Part shown: in pieces, positions 8,051 to 16,861 of the stretch
Numbering within the stretch: position 1 is the first letter of the stretch
How the letters are laid out: every line of letters begins with the position of its first letter
DNA from: Pseudomonadota bacterium
Lineage (GTDB): Bacteria > Pseudomonadota > Alphaproteobacteria > Rhodobacterales > Rhodobacteraceae
NCBI GenBank assembly: GCA_020161655.1
Contig: JAIUPC010000007.1
Coordinates: forward strand, 1 to 64,000
Length of the DNA stretch: 64,000 nt
Direction of reading: 5' to 3'
The notes under the pieces: generated by a model
What the model was told of the DNA's origin: nothing
Database searches by the model: none
Seen by the model: only the letters and a program-made list of their open reading frames with translations
Position numbers and translations under genes: made by a program

Positions 8051-9144
8051 CAGTCGAGCCTCAGCGACTGGCCGGTCTCGGCATCGAATAGATGCGCGCG
8101 GTCCAGCGCCATGCGGAAAGTCAGTTGCTCCCCCGGCTGGACGATGCGCGGGCCGTAAAGCTTGGCCAGAACCTCCTGCCCGGCAAGCCGCGTGTAGATC
8201 AGGCTTTCCATGCCAAGGGGTTCGGCAAGCTCAACCGTCAGGTCGACCTCCGCCCCCGGCCCGTCCTGCGACAGGCCATGTCCGACCGGGCTGATGTCGT
8301 CGGGCCGGATGCCGAGCGTCACTTTGCGCCCGTCGCGGGCATGGGGCTTCAGCCGGTCAGGCACCGGAACCGTGGTGCCATCGGCGAGCCGGACCGCGCC
8401 GCCTGCGATGACGCCCGGCAGAAGGTTCATCGGCGGCGAGCCGATGAAGGTCGCGACGAAGGTGGTGCGCGGATGGTTGAAGGCCTCCATCGGCGTGCCG
8501 ACCTGCTCGATCCTGCCGTCGCGCATGACGACGATCCGGTCGGCGAGTGTCATCGCCTCCACCTGATCGTGGGTCACATAGACAACCGTGGTCCGCACCT
8601 TCTGGTGCAGCTTCTTGATCTCGGCCCGCATCTGGCCGCGGAGCTTGGCATCAAGGTTCGACAAGGGCTCGTCGAAGAGAAACACCTCCGGCCGCCGCAC
8701 GATGGCGCGGCCCATGGCGACACGCTGGCGCTGACCGCCGGAAAGTTCGGCAGGCGTGCGGTCCAGAAGCGGCGTCAGGCCGAGGACGGCGGCCGCCTCA
8801 TCGACGCGTTTGGAAATGTTGTCAGGGCTTTCCCCGGCGATCTTCAGGCCGAAGCCGAGGTTCTCGCGGACGTTCATATGCGGGTAAAGCGCGTAGTTCT
8901 GGAACACCATCGAGATGTTGCGCTTCCTCGGCGGCAGGTCGTTCACCACCCTGTCGCCGATCCTGACGATGCCGCCCGAGATATCCTCAAGCCCCGCGAT
9001 CATGCGCAAGGTGGTCGACTTGCCGCAGCCCGAAGGCCCGACCAGCACCACGAATTCCTCATGCGCAATCTCAAGGTCGATGCCGTGGACGACGCTTGCC
9101 GCCCCGTATTTCTTGACGACCTTGTCGAGCGTGATCTCAGCCAT
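8050..9144 (-). CDS. Sugar ABC transporter ATP-binding protein (UgpC/MalK type)
   Basis: A 364-aa ATPase with Walker A GPSGCGKST (36-44), signature LSGGQRQRVAMGRA, Walker B VFLFDEPLSNLDAKLR, switch histidine in VYVTHDQ and a C-terminal TOBE-type regulatory domain with GIRPDD. Length and domain order match the CUT1 sugar-importer ATPases that energise MalFG-type permeases. It lies three bases behind the inner permease gene and is surely part of the same importer. CUT1 systems often take up oligosaccharides or glycosides. Confidence 0.93.
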   Translation of the reverse strand: MAEITLDKVVKKYGAASVVHGIDLEIAHEEFVVLVGPSGCGKSTTLRMIAGLEDISGGIVRIGDRVVNDLPPRKRNISMVFQNYALYPHMNVRENLGFGLKIAGESPDNISKRVDEAAAVLGLTPLLDRTPAELSGGQRQRVAMGRAIVRRPEVFLFDEPLSNLDAKLRGQMRAEIKKLHQKVRTTVVYVTHDQVEAMTLADRIVVMRDGRIEQVGTPMEAFNHPRTTFVATFIGSPPMNLLPGVIAGGAVRLADGTTVPVPDRLKPHARDGRKVTLGIRPDDISPVGHGLSQDGPGAEVDLTVELAEPLGMESLIYTRLAGQEVLAKLYGPRIVQPGEQLTFRMALDRAHLFDAETGQSLRLD

Positions 9145-9147
9145 GTT

Positions 9148-10017
9148 CTATCCTTTCACGCCGCCGAAGGTCAGCCCGGCGATCAGATGTTTCTGGACAA
9201 GGAAGGTCAGGATCAGCGCGGGGATGATGATGATCACCGCCATCGCGCACATGCCTGCCCAGTCGATTGTGAACTGCGCTGTGAAGTCGAGAAGCCCCAC
9301 CGGCAGCGTCTTGGAACTGGTTGACCGCGTCAGCTGGCTTGCCAGCGCAAACTCGTTCCACGAGGTCAGGAAGGCAAAGACCCCCGCCGCCGCGATGCCG
9401 GAACGGGCCAGCGGAAACTCGATCTTCCAGAAGGCTTGCCAGCGGGTGCAGCCATCGACCTGAGCCGCCTCGGACAGAGACAGCGGAATCTGGCGGAAGA
9501 AGCCGTCGATCAGCCAGATGGTGAAGGGGACGTTGAGGCTGACATAGACGATGATGAGGCCGATCTTGGTGTCGATGATGCCGAGCTTGCTCCAGATGAT
9601 GAAGACCGGCAGCGACAGCGCGATCCCCGGCACGGCGCGGAACAGCATCAGGCCAAGGAAGATGCTGCCCTTGCCCCGGAAGCGGTAGCGCGCGAAGGCG
9701 TAGCCCCCGGCCATGCCGATGGCGAGTGCGATCACCGTCGAGGTCATCGCGATGATGAGCGAGTTCATAAAGTAGCTGCCGACCGGGATCGCCACCTGGT
9801 CGGTGCCAAGGCCGAAGATCTTGCGGAAATTGTCGAATGTCGGCGCTTCGGGGATCCAGATCGGCGGCTTCGCCAGGATCTCGCCATTCGGGCGGAAGGC
9901 CGAGAGGACGACCCAGAGGCCGGGCACGCACATGACGACCATCAGGAGAAAGGTCAGCGCGGTCAGGCCGGCACGCTTCAGCTGCTTCGAGGTCTGGCTT
10001 TCGACGGCGAGGCTCAT
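9148..10017 (-). CDS. Sugar ABC transporter permease (MalG type)
   Basis: The 289-aa integral membrane protein has six predicted segments, the first at about residues 17-37 (LTALTFLLMVVMCVPGLWVV). The EAA loop that docks on the ATPase reads EAAQVDGCTRWQAFWKIEFPL, within the family pattern. It overlaps the upstream permease by four bases. It forms the channel of the CUT1 importer together with the MalF-type partner. Confidence 0.92.
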   Translation of the reverse strand: MSLAVESQTSKQLKRAGLTALTFLLMVVMCVPGLWVVLSAFRPNGEILAKPPIWIPEAPTFDNFRKIFGLGTDQVAIPVGSYFMNSLIIAMTSTVIALAIGMAGGYAFARYRFRGKGSIFLGLMLFRAVPGIALSLPVFIIWSKLGIIDTKIGLIIVYVSLNVPFTIWLIDGFFRQIPLSLSEAAQVDGCTRWQAFWKIEFPLARSGIAAAGVFAFLTSWNEFALASQLTRSTSSKTLPVGLLDFTAQFTIDWAGMCAMAVIIIIPALILTFLVQKHLIAGLTFGGVKG

Positions 10018-10916
10018 TGCGCACCCCCCATGTAGCGGCGGGCCGCGACAAGCTTGCGGTAGAAGTACCAGGTGAAGAGGATGGAGAGGATGGTCGAGAC
10101 ATAGGCCATCGCATTGGCCATCCCCATCCGCGAGTTGTCGTAGCCGACCCGCGCGATCAGGGTCCAGAGTATCTCCGTCCGCCCTGCCGGGCCGCCATCC
10201 GTCATCACCGTGACGATGTCATAGGCGCGGGCGACGTCGAGAGAGCGGATCGCCATGGCGATATAGGCGAAAGGCATCAGGAACGGCAGCGTGATGTGGC
10301 GGAAGGTCTGCCAGGCGTTGCAGCCATCGACCTTCGCCGCCTCCAAAGGATCGCGCGGCATGGCGAAGAGGCCGGCGAGAAGCAGGATCGCGAAGACCGA
10401 GGTCGACATCCAGATCTCGGCGATGGCGATCGAGAAGAAGGCGAGCTTTGCGTCGACCAGCCAAGCGATGGCGCCGTCCGACAACCCCAAAGACTGGAGC
10501 GCGTTGTTCACGATGCCGATGTTGTCGTTGAAGAGGAACTTGAACTGGAAGCCAACGAGAATGGGCGAGAACATCATCGGGAACATCATGATGGTCCTGA
10601 GCGTCCGCTGCCCCCAGGTGATCCGGTTGATGAGAAGCGCGATGCCGAGGCCGAGCAGGAATTCGACATTGAGAACGACGGTCAGGAACAGCACCGTGCG
10701 CCCGAAAGGCACCCAGAATTCCCAGTCCGACAGGATGCGGGCGTAGTTCCTGAACCCCACCCAGTCGTAAAGGCTGTCGGGCTTCACAAGCCGGTAGCCG
10801 GTGAAGCTCGTGTACATCGAAAAGACCAGCGGGATGATCACCACGAAGGCCATCGTCAGAAGCGCCGGCGTCAGAAGCAGGAATGGTGTCGCGCTTTCGC
10901 GTCTCCAGAATGGCAT
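10014..10916 (-). CDS. Sugar ABC transporter permease (MalF type)
   Basis: The 300-aa membrane protein starts MPFWRRESATPFLLLTPALL when initiated at 10916. An upstream in-frame ATG at 10964 lies inside a strong stem-loop and is therefore the less likely start. Six transmembrane segments and the EAA loop EAAKVDGCNAWQTFRHITLPF identify it as the MalF-like half of the channel. Its stop overlaps the MalG-type gene. The stem-loop just upstream separates it from the binding-protein gene. Confidence 0.92.
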   Translation of the reverse strand: MPFWRRESATPFLLLTPALLTMAFVVIIPLVFSMYTSFTGYRLVKPDSLYDWVGFRNYARILSDWEFWVPFGRTVLFLTVVLNVEFLLGLGIALLINRITWGQRTLRTIMMFPMMFSPILVGFQFKFLFNDNIGIVNNALQSLGLSDGAIAWLVDAKLAFFSIAIAEIWMSTSVFAILLLAGLFAMPRDPLEAAKVDGCNAWQTFRHITLPFLMPFAYIAMAIRSLDVARAYDIVTVMTDGGPAGRTEILWTLIARVGYDNSRMGMANAMAYVSTILSILFTWYFYRKLVAARRYMGGAQ

Positions 10917-10950
10917 CGGTGGTCCTTGCGTTCGAGCCTCGCCGGGGGTC

Positions 10951-10979
10951 GGGCGGGGCGCCATCGTGACGCCCCGCCC
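10951..10979 (-). promoter_or_regulatory. Stem-loop between binding-protein and permease genes
   Basis: A perfect 10-bp inverted repeat, GGGCGGGGCG and its complement, surrounds a 9-base loop. It lies directly behind the stop of the solute-binding-protein gene and before the permease start, with no T run following on the minus strand. Such hairpins commonly protect the binding-protein message and damp permease expression, which fits the need for excess binding protein. That role is inferred. Confidence 0.7.
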
Positions 10980-10985
10980 CGTCGC

Positions 10986-12308
10986 TCACTTCAGGTAGCC
11001 GGTATCTTCCATGATGACCCTGGCCTTGGCGGCCGCGTCATCCAACGCCTCCTGCGGCGTCATCTCGCCGAGGATGCCCTTCTGCAGGTTCGGCCAGATC
11101 ACGTTCGACACTTCGATCCACGGCTCGATCAACGGCGGGGTGAAGGCATCTTCGGCCATCGACTGGGCATAGGTGTTGAACACCTCGACCATGAACGGGT
11201 TGCCGGCGGCATCAAACTCGGCCGTGATGTCCTTCCATACCTGCGACCGGGTCGGCAGAAGGCCCTGACGCGCCTCGATCATCTGGTTGTCGTGGTCGGT
11301 CAGGAAGGTGAGGAGGGAAACCGCCGCCGCCTGGTTGTCGCAGTTCTCGGTGATCGAGAAGGTATGGCTTCCCGACCAGCCCGACCGCTTGCCGCCATCG
11401 CCCTTCGGCGCGCGCACAAGGCCGATGTCTCCCGCGACCTTGGAATTGGCCGGGTCGTTGAAGAACGCGGCCCAGCCGGCCCAGTCGAGGTCCATGGCGA
11501 CGGTGCCCGAGGCAAAGCCCATCCCGGTGTCATCCCAGAGATAGTTGAGCGAGCCCGCCGGCACCGCCTTGGCGTCGTAAAGCTCCTTGAACCACATCAG
11601 CGACTTGACGCCGGCTTCGGAGTTGAAGGTCGGGTTCCAGTTCTCGTCGAAGAGCGCGCCGCCATTGGCCACCAGCATCTCGTAGAAGCGGCCGGTGATC
11701 GCCTCGTCCTTGCCGACGAACTGGGTGCCGTAGAAGTCGGGCGCCTTGGCAAAGAAGATCGCCTGATCCTTGAACTGGTCGAAGGTGTCCGGCGGCGCGA
11801 GGTCATAGCCGTACTTGGCCTTGAAGGCGTCCTTGTTGGCCTGATCCTCGTAAAGCGACTTCTTGTAGAAGAGGTTCGAGATGTCCGAATGGCGCGGCAG
11901 TTGCACCAGCTTGTCGTTGACGGTGGCGTTCGTCAGCGCCAGCGCGTCGAACTCGGCCAGAACCTCGGGCTTCACCGCGCCGTTCAGGTCGATGTAGATG
12001 TCGCCATATTGCGGCGCGAAGGAGGTGTGGTTCGAGGCGACGCAATAGTCGATCGTGTTCGCGGCGATGTCCTGCTTGATTTCCTTGTCCAGCTCGAAGT
12101 GGTTCTTTCGGCTGACAATATCGACCTTGGCGCCGGTCGCCGCTTCCCATTTCGGGATCTCGGCATAGAGCTTTTCATACTGCGCCCCGCCGATCAGCTT
12201 CACGCGAAGCGTGTAGCCGGCATAATCGCCCCAGGTCTCATCAGCCGAAGCCATGCCCGCTGCGGCCACAAGGGCCGTGCCGAGCGTCAGTGCGGTGATC
12301 TTCCTCAT
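10986..12308 (-). CDS. Sugar ABC transporter periplasmic substrate-binding protein (family 1)
   Basis: The 440-aa precursor starts MRKITALTLGTALVAAAG with a Sec signal peptide cleaved after ASA-DE. The start at 12308 is fixed by GGAGGA seven bases upstream; a longer frame lacks a signal. Residues typical of MalE/UgpB-type proteins follow (YTLRVKLIGGAQYEKL, GSHTFSITEN). It captures the substrate in the periplasm for the two permeases and ATPase downstream. The ligand is unknown; the operon suggests a sugar, sugar lactone or glycoside. Confidence 0.92.
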   Translation of the reverse strand: MRKITALTLGTALVAAAGMASADETWGDYAGYTLRVKLIGGAQYEKLYAEIPKWEAATGAKVDIVSRKNHFELDKEIKQDIAANTIDYCVASNHTSFAPQYGDIYIDLNGAVKPEVLAEFDALALTNATVNDKLVQLPRHSDISNLFYKKSLYEDQANKDAFKAKYGYDLAPPDTFDQFKDQAIFFAKAPDFYGTQFVGKDEAITGRFYEMLVANGGALFDENWNPTFNSEAGVKSLMWFKELYDAKAVPAGSLNYLWDDTGMGFASGTVAMDLDWAGWAAFFNDPANSKVAGDIGLVRAPKGDGGKRSGWSGSHTFSITENCDNQAAAVSLLTFLTDHDNQMIEARQGLLPTRSQVWKDITAEFDAAGNPFMVEVFNTYAQSMAEDAFTPPLIEPWIEVSNVIWPNLQKGILGEMTPQEALDDAAAKARVIMEDTGYLK

Positions 12309-12325
12309 TCTCGTCCTCCCGGTTT

Positions 12326-12371
12326 GGCGCGGTCGCGCCGTTTGTTTCACACCGCCGGGGGCGGCGGCGTG
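12326..12371 (-). promoter_or_regulatory. Tandem stem-loops ahead of the binding-protein gene
   Basis: Between the CoA-transferase stop and the binding-protein start lie two inverted repeats. The first is a 9-bp stem with one wobble pair around a 6-base loop (12348-12371). The second is a short GGCGC...GCGCC stem (12326-12339). No T run follows, so a simple intrinsic terminator is unlikely. They may mark an attenuation or processing point where the transport genes begin. Confidence 0.45.
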
Positions 12372-12379
12372 ACTTCTGT

Positions 12380-13540
12380 TCAGGAACCGGCCCTCAGGCC
12401 GAATTCCCGGATGATCCTGTCGCGCCCCTCGCCCAGCGCCGGGGCGGCGCGGTCGTGGCAGAGCGCCTTGCCGTCGATGCGGAGCGGCCCCCTGAGCGTG
12501 TCGAGCGCGGCACCTGGGCCGGTGATGTGCTGGACCATGCCGAGGCGGCGGAATGCCTCGGACTGCATCAGCGCCAGCCAGTCGAGCACTTCGGCACACC
12601 AGATGTCCGCAGGTTGCAGGATCGCCAGCCAATGCGCGGTGGTCTCCGTCGCCACGGCCTCGGCGATGCGCGCCTTGATCTCGTCGCGGTGGGTCATCGC
12701 GGCAGAGGCATCGCCGTAGAACCCTTCAAGCCCGCCGATGCCCATCAGCCCCGCCAGCCGTTCGAGCGATGGCGTCATGGCAAGCGCCAGCCAGGCATCC
12801 TTGGTACGGTAGACTCCGTAGGGCGCACCGAGATAGGCATGCGCCCCGTTCACGGCGGATCGGACCGGCTGGCGTTTGCCGTCGTTGAGATAGGTCGTCA
12901 GCACCTCGAACTGGAAATCGAGAAGCGCCTCGATCAGCGAGGTTTCGACCTTGCCGCCCTGCCCCGTCCGCGCCTTACGCACCAGCGCGGCCAGGATGCC
13001 CTGCGCCAGCGCGTTCCCCGCCATCATGTCGGCGACGGCAAGCCCCATCGGCATCGGTGGATCGTCGCGGCTGCCGGTCAGCCAGAGAAGCCCCGACCGC
13101 GCCTGCGCCAGAAGGTCCTGCCCCGGCAGGTCGACCCATGGCCCTTCTTCGCCATAGCCGGAGATGGAGCCATAGACGACGCCGGGGTTGAGCGCTTTGA
13201 CCGCCTCATAGCCGAAGCCCTGACGCTCGATCACGCCGGGGCGGAAGTTCTGCATCACAACGTCGGCCTTGGCGACAAGCGCTGTCAGCATCGCCCGGTC
13301 GCCCGCATCGCGAAGATCGGCGGTGAAGCTTTCCTTGTTGCGGTTGATCGCGTGGAAGAGGCTGTTGGTCCCGCCGATCTCGGTGTCCGAGAGGTAAAGC
13401 GTGCGACACAGGTCACCGGTGCCGGGCCGTTCGATCTTGATGACCCTTGCACCAAGGTCGGCCAGACGCAGCGCGCAGAGCGGGCCTGACAGGAACTGGC
13501 TGAAATCGACGACGAGGATACCGTCGAGGGGCAGCGTCAT
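12380..13540 (-). CDS. CaiB/BaiF family (class III) CoA-transferase
   Basis: The 386-aa protein has the class III CoA-transferase start (LDGILVVDFSQFLSGPLCALRLADLGARVIKIERPGTGD), here read in parts, and the GQDLLAQARSGLL segment whose aspartate becomes the covalent acyl anhydride in the mechanism. Family members move CoA between carboxylic acids. Its start overlaps the stop of the signal-less binding-like protein, and two MaoC hydratases lie just beyond. The trio suggests activation of an acid to its CoA ester followed by hydration or dehydration. The acid is unknown. Confidence 0.88.
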   Translation of the reverse strand: MTLPLDGILVVDFSQFLSGPLCALRLADLGARVIKIERPGTGDLCRTLYLSDTEIGGTNSLFHAINRNKESFTADLRDAGDRAMLTALVAKADVVMQNFRPGVIERQGFGYEAVKALNPGVVYGSISGYGEEGPWVDLPGQDLLAQARSGLLWLTGSRDDPPMPMGLAVADMMAGNALAQGILAALVRKARTGQGGKVETSLIEALLDFQFEVLTTYLNDGKRQPVRSAVNGAHAYLGAPYGVYRTKDAWLALAMTPSLERLAGLMGIGGLEGFYGDASAAMTHRDEIKARIAEAVATETTAHWLAILQPADIWCAEVLDWLALMQSEAFRRLGMVQHITGPGAALDTLRGPLRIDGKALCHDRAAPALGEGRDRIIREFGLRAGS

Positions 13541-14670
13541 GCGCGGCTCTCCCGGTAGGCGGCGTCGAGCGCGCGGATGGTGTCGGGAACGGTGGCATCG
13601 CCCGAAAGGCAGCGGTGGACGATGGTCCCGGCGCGGTCCTGTAGCCCCATGTAGCCGTCATAGCGGGGCCTGAGCCATGCCGTGTCGAGCGTGCGGCGCG
13701 TCCCCCGGAAGAAATTGCGGGTCATGGCGTTGCAGGCGTCATCCTCCCACGCCGCGGCATGGGCGGGCTGGCCGCCGCTTTGGGTGAAAAGCCCCTTCTG
13801 GCACTCCGCCCCGGCGATCCAGAAGGCATAGTCGACGGCGACCTGGGGGCGCTTGGTGAAGGCCGAAACCGCGATCCCGGTGCCGCCAAGGACGGTGCCG
13901 GTGGGGTCGGGCCGTTCGACGCCCGGCGCATCGTGGAAGGTCAGCGGATAGGGGCAGAAGCCCGTCCGCGAGTAATTGGTGTAGCCATAGCCGAAGGGCG
14001 AATAATGCGGTCCATCCGCGTTCCGCCCCATCCATTCATAGATGCCGATCGGGTCGAGCGTCAGGCAGTGCTTGTTCATCAGCGCGACGACTTCCCGCAT
14101 CAGGTCAAGCACATGCGCCGCTTCATCTTCGGCCATCAGCCGGTCGGGCGCCCCGGCGATGTCGTAGCCGAGGTTCCGCGCCAGCCCGAAGAAACTCATC
14201 AGCGCATTGATCGGAATGAGGGCAAAGCCCACCCTGCCCTGCCGGGCGAGGTCCAGAACCTCGCGCCAGACCTTCGGCGCGGCCTCCAGCCGGTCCGGGC
14301 GCATTGCCGCTACAGGCGTTGCCGTGTCGATGGCCAGCGCCCATTGCCGGCCGGCGAATTCGTAGGACGGATGCGACAGCCCGACTGACCCCGCCGCCAG
14401 CGCCGCCATTTCGGCGTCACGCAACCCGTCGAGCGGCATCAGGTTGCCCTGTTTCGCCACCTCGCCCACATGCGGATGGTCGATGACCATCAGGTCATAG
14501 GTCTCGGCCATCTCGGAAATCGGCCGGTCGGCGAAGGCCTGAAGCGAGCGGCGTTCCCATGTGATCGTCACGCCGGGATGCGCGCGGCCATAGGCGGCTG
14601 AGGTCGCCACCATCGGGTCAAAGCCGCGGGCGTGGTCCCAGGTCATGCCGCGAAGCGTGATCTCAGCCAC
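13537..14670 (-). CDS. Solute-binding-protein-fold protein without signal peptide
   Basis: The 377-aa protein resembles family 1 extracellular solute-binding proteins (hinge-like segments [18 protein letters not shown] and PLDGL, then a second lobe with [14 protein letters not shown]). It begins [19 protein letters not shown] with no hydrophobic signal sequence or lipobox, and no longer in-frame start adds one. It should therefore remain in the cytoplasm. It overlaps a CoA-transferase gene on one side and a MaoC gene on the other, far from the permease genes. A sensing, chaperone or enzymatic use of the fold is possible; its job is unknown. Confidence 0.75.
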   Translation of the reverse strand: MAEITLRGMTWDHARGFDPMVATSAAYGRAHPGVTITWERRSLQAFADRPISEMAETYDLMVIDHPHVGEVAKQGNLMPLDGLRDAEMAALAAGSVGLSHPSYEFAGRQWALAIDTATPVAAMRPDRLEAAPKVWREVLDLARQGRVGFALIPINALMSFFGLARNLGYDIAGAPDRLMAEDEAAHVLDLMREVVALMNKHCLTLDPIGIYEWMGRNADGPHYSPFGYGYTNYSRTGFCPYPLTFHDAPGVERPDPTGTVLGGTGIAVSAFTKRPQVAVDYAFWIAGAECQKGLFTQSGGQPAHAAAWEDDACNAMTRNFFRGTRRTLDTAWLRPRYDGYMGLQDRAGTIVHRCLSGDATVPDTIRALDAAYRESRA

Positions 14671-15280
14671 GGGCCTTCTCCTTCACGGCCATCTTCAGGG
14701 CCGCCTCATCCGCGAAGGTGGAGGGATCGCGGTACAGCGCTGTCAAAAGGTGTTCGGCATAAAGCACCTGCTCGCCCGGCGCCTTGTAGACCGAATAGCT
14801 GACGCGGAGCTTGCCCATCGTCGCGTTGTGAACCTCTTTCGCAAGGTTCTCGCGGATGGTGTAGATCGTGTCGCCGATGAAGACCGGCTTGATGAACCGC
14901 AAGCGGTCATAGCCGTAGCTGAACGAGTTCAGGCAGTTGGTCGCGGCCAATCCCAACCCCAGCGAAAAGACAAAGGCCCCGGCGACAAGCCGGCGGCCGA
15001 AGACACCCTCGCCTTCCGCGAAAAGCGCGTCGCTGACGTAGGGATGGTGGTCCATGACAAGGCTGTTGAACTGCATCGACTCGCCTTCCGAGATGGTCCG
15101 GCGGATCGAGCGGATGCGGTCGCCAACCTCGAAATCCTCGAAATACCAGTTCTCGGCGTTCCAGACGGGAATCGCCGCGTGATCCTCCGGCAGACCGGGC
15201 AAACCCCTAGCGTGAACCCCGATCTCGGCCATTCGCCCCCCAGCTGCCTTCGAACCATCCCTCCTTTTACGCTCGGCCAT
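14663..15280 (-). CDS. MaoC-family (hotdog) acyl-CoA hydratase/dehydratase 1
   Basis: The 205-aa protein has the MaoC arrangement: [21 protein letters not shown], then the catalytic-loop region [27 protein letters not shown] and a [16 protein letters not shown] strand. Members hydrate enoyl- or mesaconyl-type CoA esters. An internal ATG at 15232 is an alternative start, leaving 189 aa. It is the first gene of the 16-gene minus-strand operon and is transcribed away from a second, distinct MaoC gene. The Asp-His dyad cannot be assigned with certainty. Confidence 0.82.
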   Translation of the reverse strand: MAERKRRDGSKAAGGRMAEIGVHARGLPGLPEDHAAIPVWNAENWYFEDFEVGDRIRSIRRTISEGESMQFNSLVMDHHPYVSDALFAEGEGVFGRRLVAGAFVFSLGLGLAATNCLNSFSYGYDRLRFIKPVFIGDTIYTIRENLAKEVHNATMGKLRVSYSVYKAPGEQVLYAEHLLTALYRDPSTFADEAALKMAVKEKARG

Positions 15281-15317
15281 TTCTTTTCATTTGTCAAAAG
15301 ATTTTTTATGAAAGAAA
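15281..15317. promoter_or_regulatory. AT-rich divergent promoter region with inverted repeat
   Basis: The 37 bases between two divergent MaoC genes form a sharp AT-rich patch. It contains an inverted repeat, TTTCAT at 15285-15290 and ATGAAA at 15308-15313, around a 17-base centre that itself includes AAAAGATTTTTT. Its position between the two transcription units makes it the natural operator for the nearby IclR regulator. That link is inferred, not shown. Confidence 0.5.
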
Positions 15318-15800
15318 ATGCACGCTGAAACTGGCAGGGAGGCTGGCGTGGAGCAGGAGCAGTTCTTCGAGGATTACGCGCCGGGCGCGACGCGGCAGAC
15401 CCTTGGCCGCACGATCACGGAAACCGACATCGTCTTTCACGCCGGCCATTCGGGCGATTTCTTCCCGCATCACATGGATGCCGAGTTCTGCAAGGGCCAG
15501 CCCTTCGAACGACGGATCGCCCATGGCACCATGACCTTCGCCATCGGCATCGGCCTGACTGCGACCGTGATCAATCCGCGCGCCATGACCTACGGCTATG
15601 AGCGGCTGCGCTTTCCCAATCCGGTCTTTGCCGGCGACACGATCCGCACCACAGCGACGATCGGGCGGAAGTCGGACGATCCGAAGCGCCCCGGCCACGG
15701 GCAGGTGGTCGAAGTCTGTGAAACGAAGAACCAGGACGGGAAGACGGTGATGTATTGCGAGCATATCCTGCTGGTCGAAAAGCGCGGGGCCGCGAAATGA
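15318..15800 (+). CDS. MaoC-family (hotdog) acyl-CoA hydratase/dehydratase 2
   Basis: The 160-aa protein is a single hotdog domain: [20 protein letters not shown], a loop [13 protein letters not shown] that resembles the MaoC catalytic loop, [13 protein letters not shown] and [20 protein letters not shown] at 15348 could be the true start. It is transcribed opposite to MaoC 1 and overlaps the oxidoreductase gene below (ATGA). The similar strand YxRLRFxxPVFxGDTI in both MaoC proteins suggests an ancient pair that may work as a heteromer or on successive substrates. Confidence 0.8.
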   Translation: MHAETGREAGVEQEQFFEDYAPGATRQTLGRTITETDIVFHAGHSGDFFPHHMDAEFCKGQPFERRIAHGTMTFAIGIGLTATVINPRAMTYGYERLRFPNPVFAGDTIRTTATIGRKSDDPKRPGHGQVVEVCETKNQDGKTVMYCEHILLVEKRGAAK

Positions 15801-16861
15801 TCGAGGATTTCGCCCAGGACTGGCCCGCGCCGTCAAAGCCGAAACCCATCCTCCTGATCGGCGCCGGCGGCATCGTCCGCGATGCCCATCTGCCTGCCTA
15901 TGCCAAGGCCGGGCTTGCCGTGGCCGCCGTGGCCGAGGTCGACGCCGACCGTCGCGCTGCCCTCGCCCGCGACTTCGCCATCCCCGCGACCTACACGACG
16001 GTGGCCGAAGCTGTGGCCGCGCATGGCAATTCGGTCGTCTATGACGTGGCTGTGCCGCCCTCCGCCATCGTGCCGATTTTGCGTGACCTGCCGGACGGTG
16101 CCGCGGTCCTGATCCAGAAGCCGATGGGCAGCGATCTGGCCAATGCGAAAGAGATCCGCACCATCTGCCGTCAGAAGGCGCTGAAAGCGGCGGTGAACTT
16201 CCAGCTGCGCTTCTCGCCCATGATGATGGCAGCACGGCAGGCGGTCGAAGCCGGGCTGATCGGCGATCCCCTGGAGATCGAGGTCCATCTCAACATCTTC
16301 ACGCCCTGGACACTCTTCCCCTTCCTCCTGCCGATGAAACGGGTGGAGATCCTTGTCCATTCGATCCACTACCTCGATGCCATCCGGGCGATCTTCGGCA
16401 CGCCGAGGGCCGCTTTCGCCCGGTCCTTGGGCGATCCGCGCGCGCCCGGTTTCGCCCAGACCCGGACCACGGCGATCCTCGACTGGGGCGACCTCCGTCG
16501 CGGGGTGATGAGCATCAACCACAACCATCAGGGCGGGCGGAAGTTCCAGTCGGCCTGGTTCCGCATCGAAGGCACCAAGGGCGCGATGATGGTCAAGCTC
16601 GGCGTCGATTTCGACTATCCGCGCGGCGAGGCGGATGAGCTCTGGTTCTGCGAGAACGGCGGCGAATGGCGGCAGGTGCCGCTGACCGGAAGCTGGTTCA
16701 TCGAGGCCTTCATGGGTCCGATGCGTAACCTTCAGCGGTTCGCGGCGGGCGAGGATGACAGGCTTTTCTCCGGCGTCGAGGATGCCTTTGAGACGATGGC
16801 GCTGGTCGAGGCTTGCTTTGTCGCGATGGAGACGCCGGCGGTGGCGCTGAACCTCAGCTAA
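15797..16861 (+). CDS. Gfo/Idh/MocA-family oxidoreductase
   Basis: The 354-aa protein opens with an N-terminal Rossmann domain ([19 protein letters not shown], about residues 18-36), followed by IQKPMGSD, the family's EKP-like motif with glutamate replaced by glutamine, and then the C-terminal alpha/beta domain. It is likely an NAD(P)-dependent sugar dehydrogenase. The start at 15797 overlaps the MaoC stop, which makes it preferable to the longer frame. The EKP to QKP change is notable because the lysine is catalytic while the glutamate is structural. Substrate unknown. Confidence 0.83.
   Translation: MIEDFAQDWPAPSKPKPILLIGAGGIVRDAHLPAYAKAGLAVAAVAEVDADRRAALARDFAIPATYTTVAEAVAAHGNSVVYDVAVPPSAIVPILRDLPDGAAVLIQKPMGSDLANAKEIRTICRQKALKAAVNFQLRFSPMMMAARQAVEAGLIGDPLEIEVHLNIFTPWTLFPFLLPMKRVEILVHSIHYLDAIRAIFGTPRAAFARSLGDPRAPGFAQTRTTAILDWGDLRRGVMSINHNHQGGRKFQSAWFRIEGTKGAMMVKLGVDFDYPRGEADELWFCENGGEWRQVPLTGSWFIEAFMGPMRNLQRFAAGEDDRLFSGVEDAFETMALVEACFVAMETPAVALNLS

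Noticed and set aside
10951..10979. Hairpin as a third copy of the 70-bp GC-rich repeat
   Set aside because: It shares GGCGCCATCG-like bases, but the outer blocks are missing. It is better explained as an independent operon hairpin.
10017..12719. A 900-codon plus-strand open frame
   Set aside because: It lies opposite a complete ABC permease and a signal-bearing binding protein, and has the His/Arg/Asp-rich composition of an antisense shadow in high-GC DNA.
15281..15317. KdgR-type operator
   Set aside because: The TTTCAT and ATGAAA halves are in the opposite order to a KdgR box and the spacing is wrong; kept only as a generic IclR candidate.
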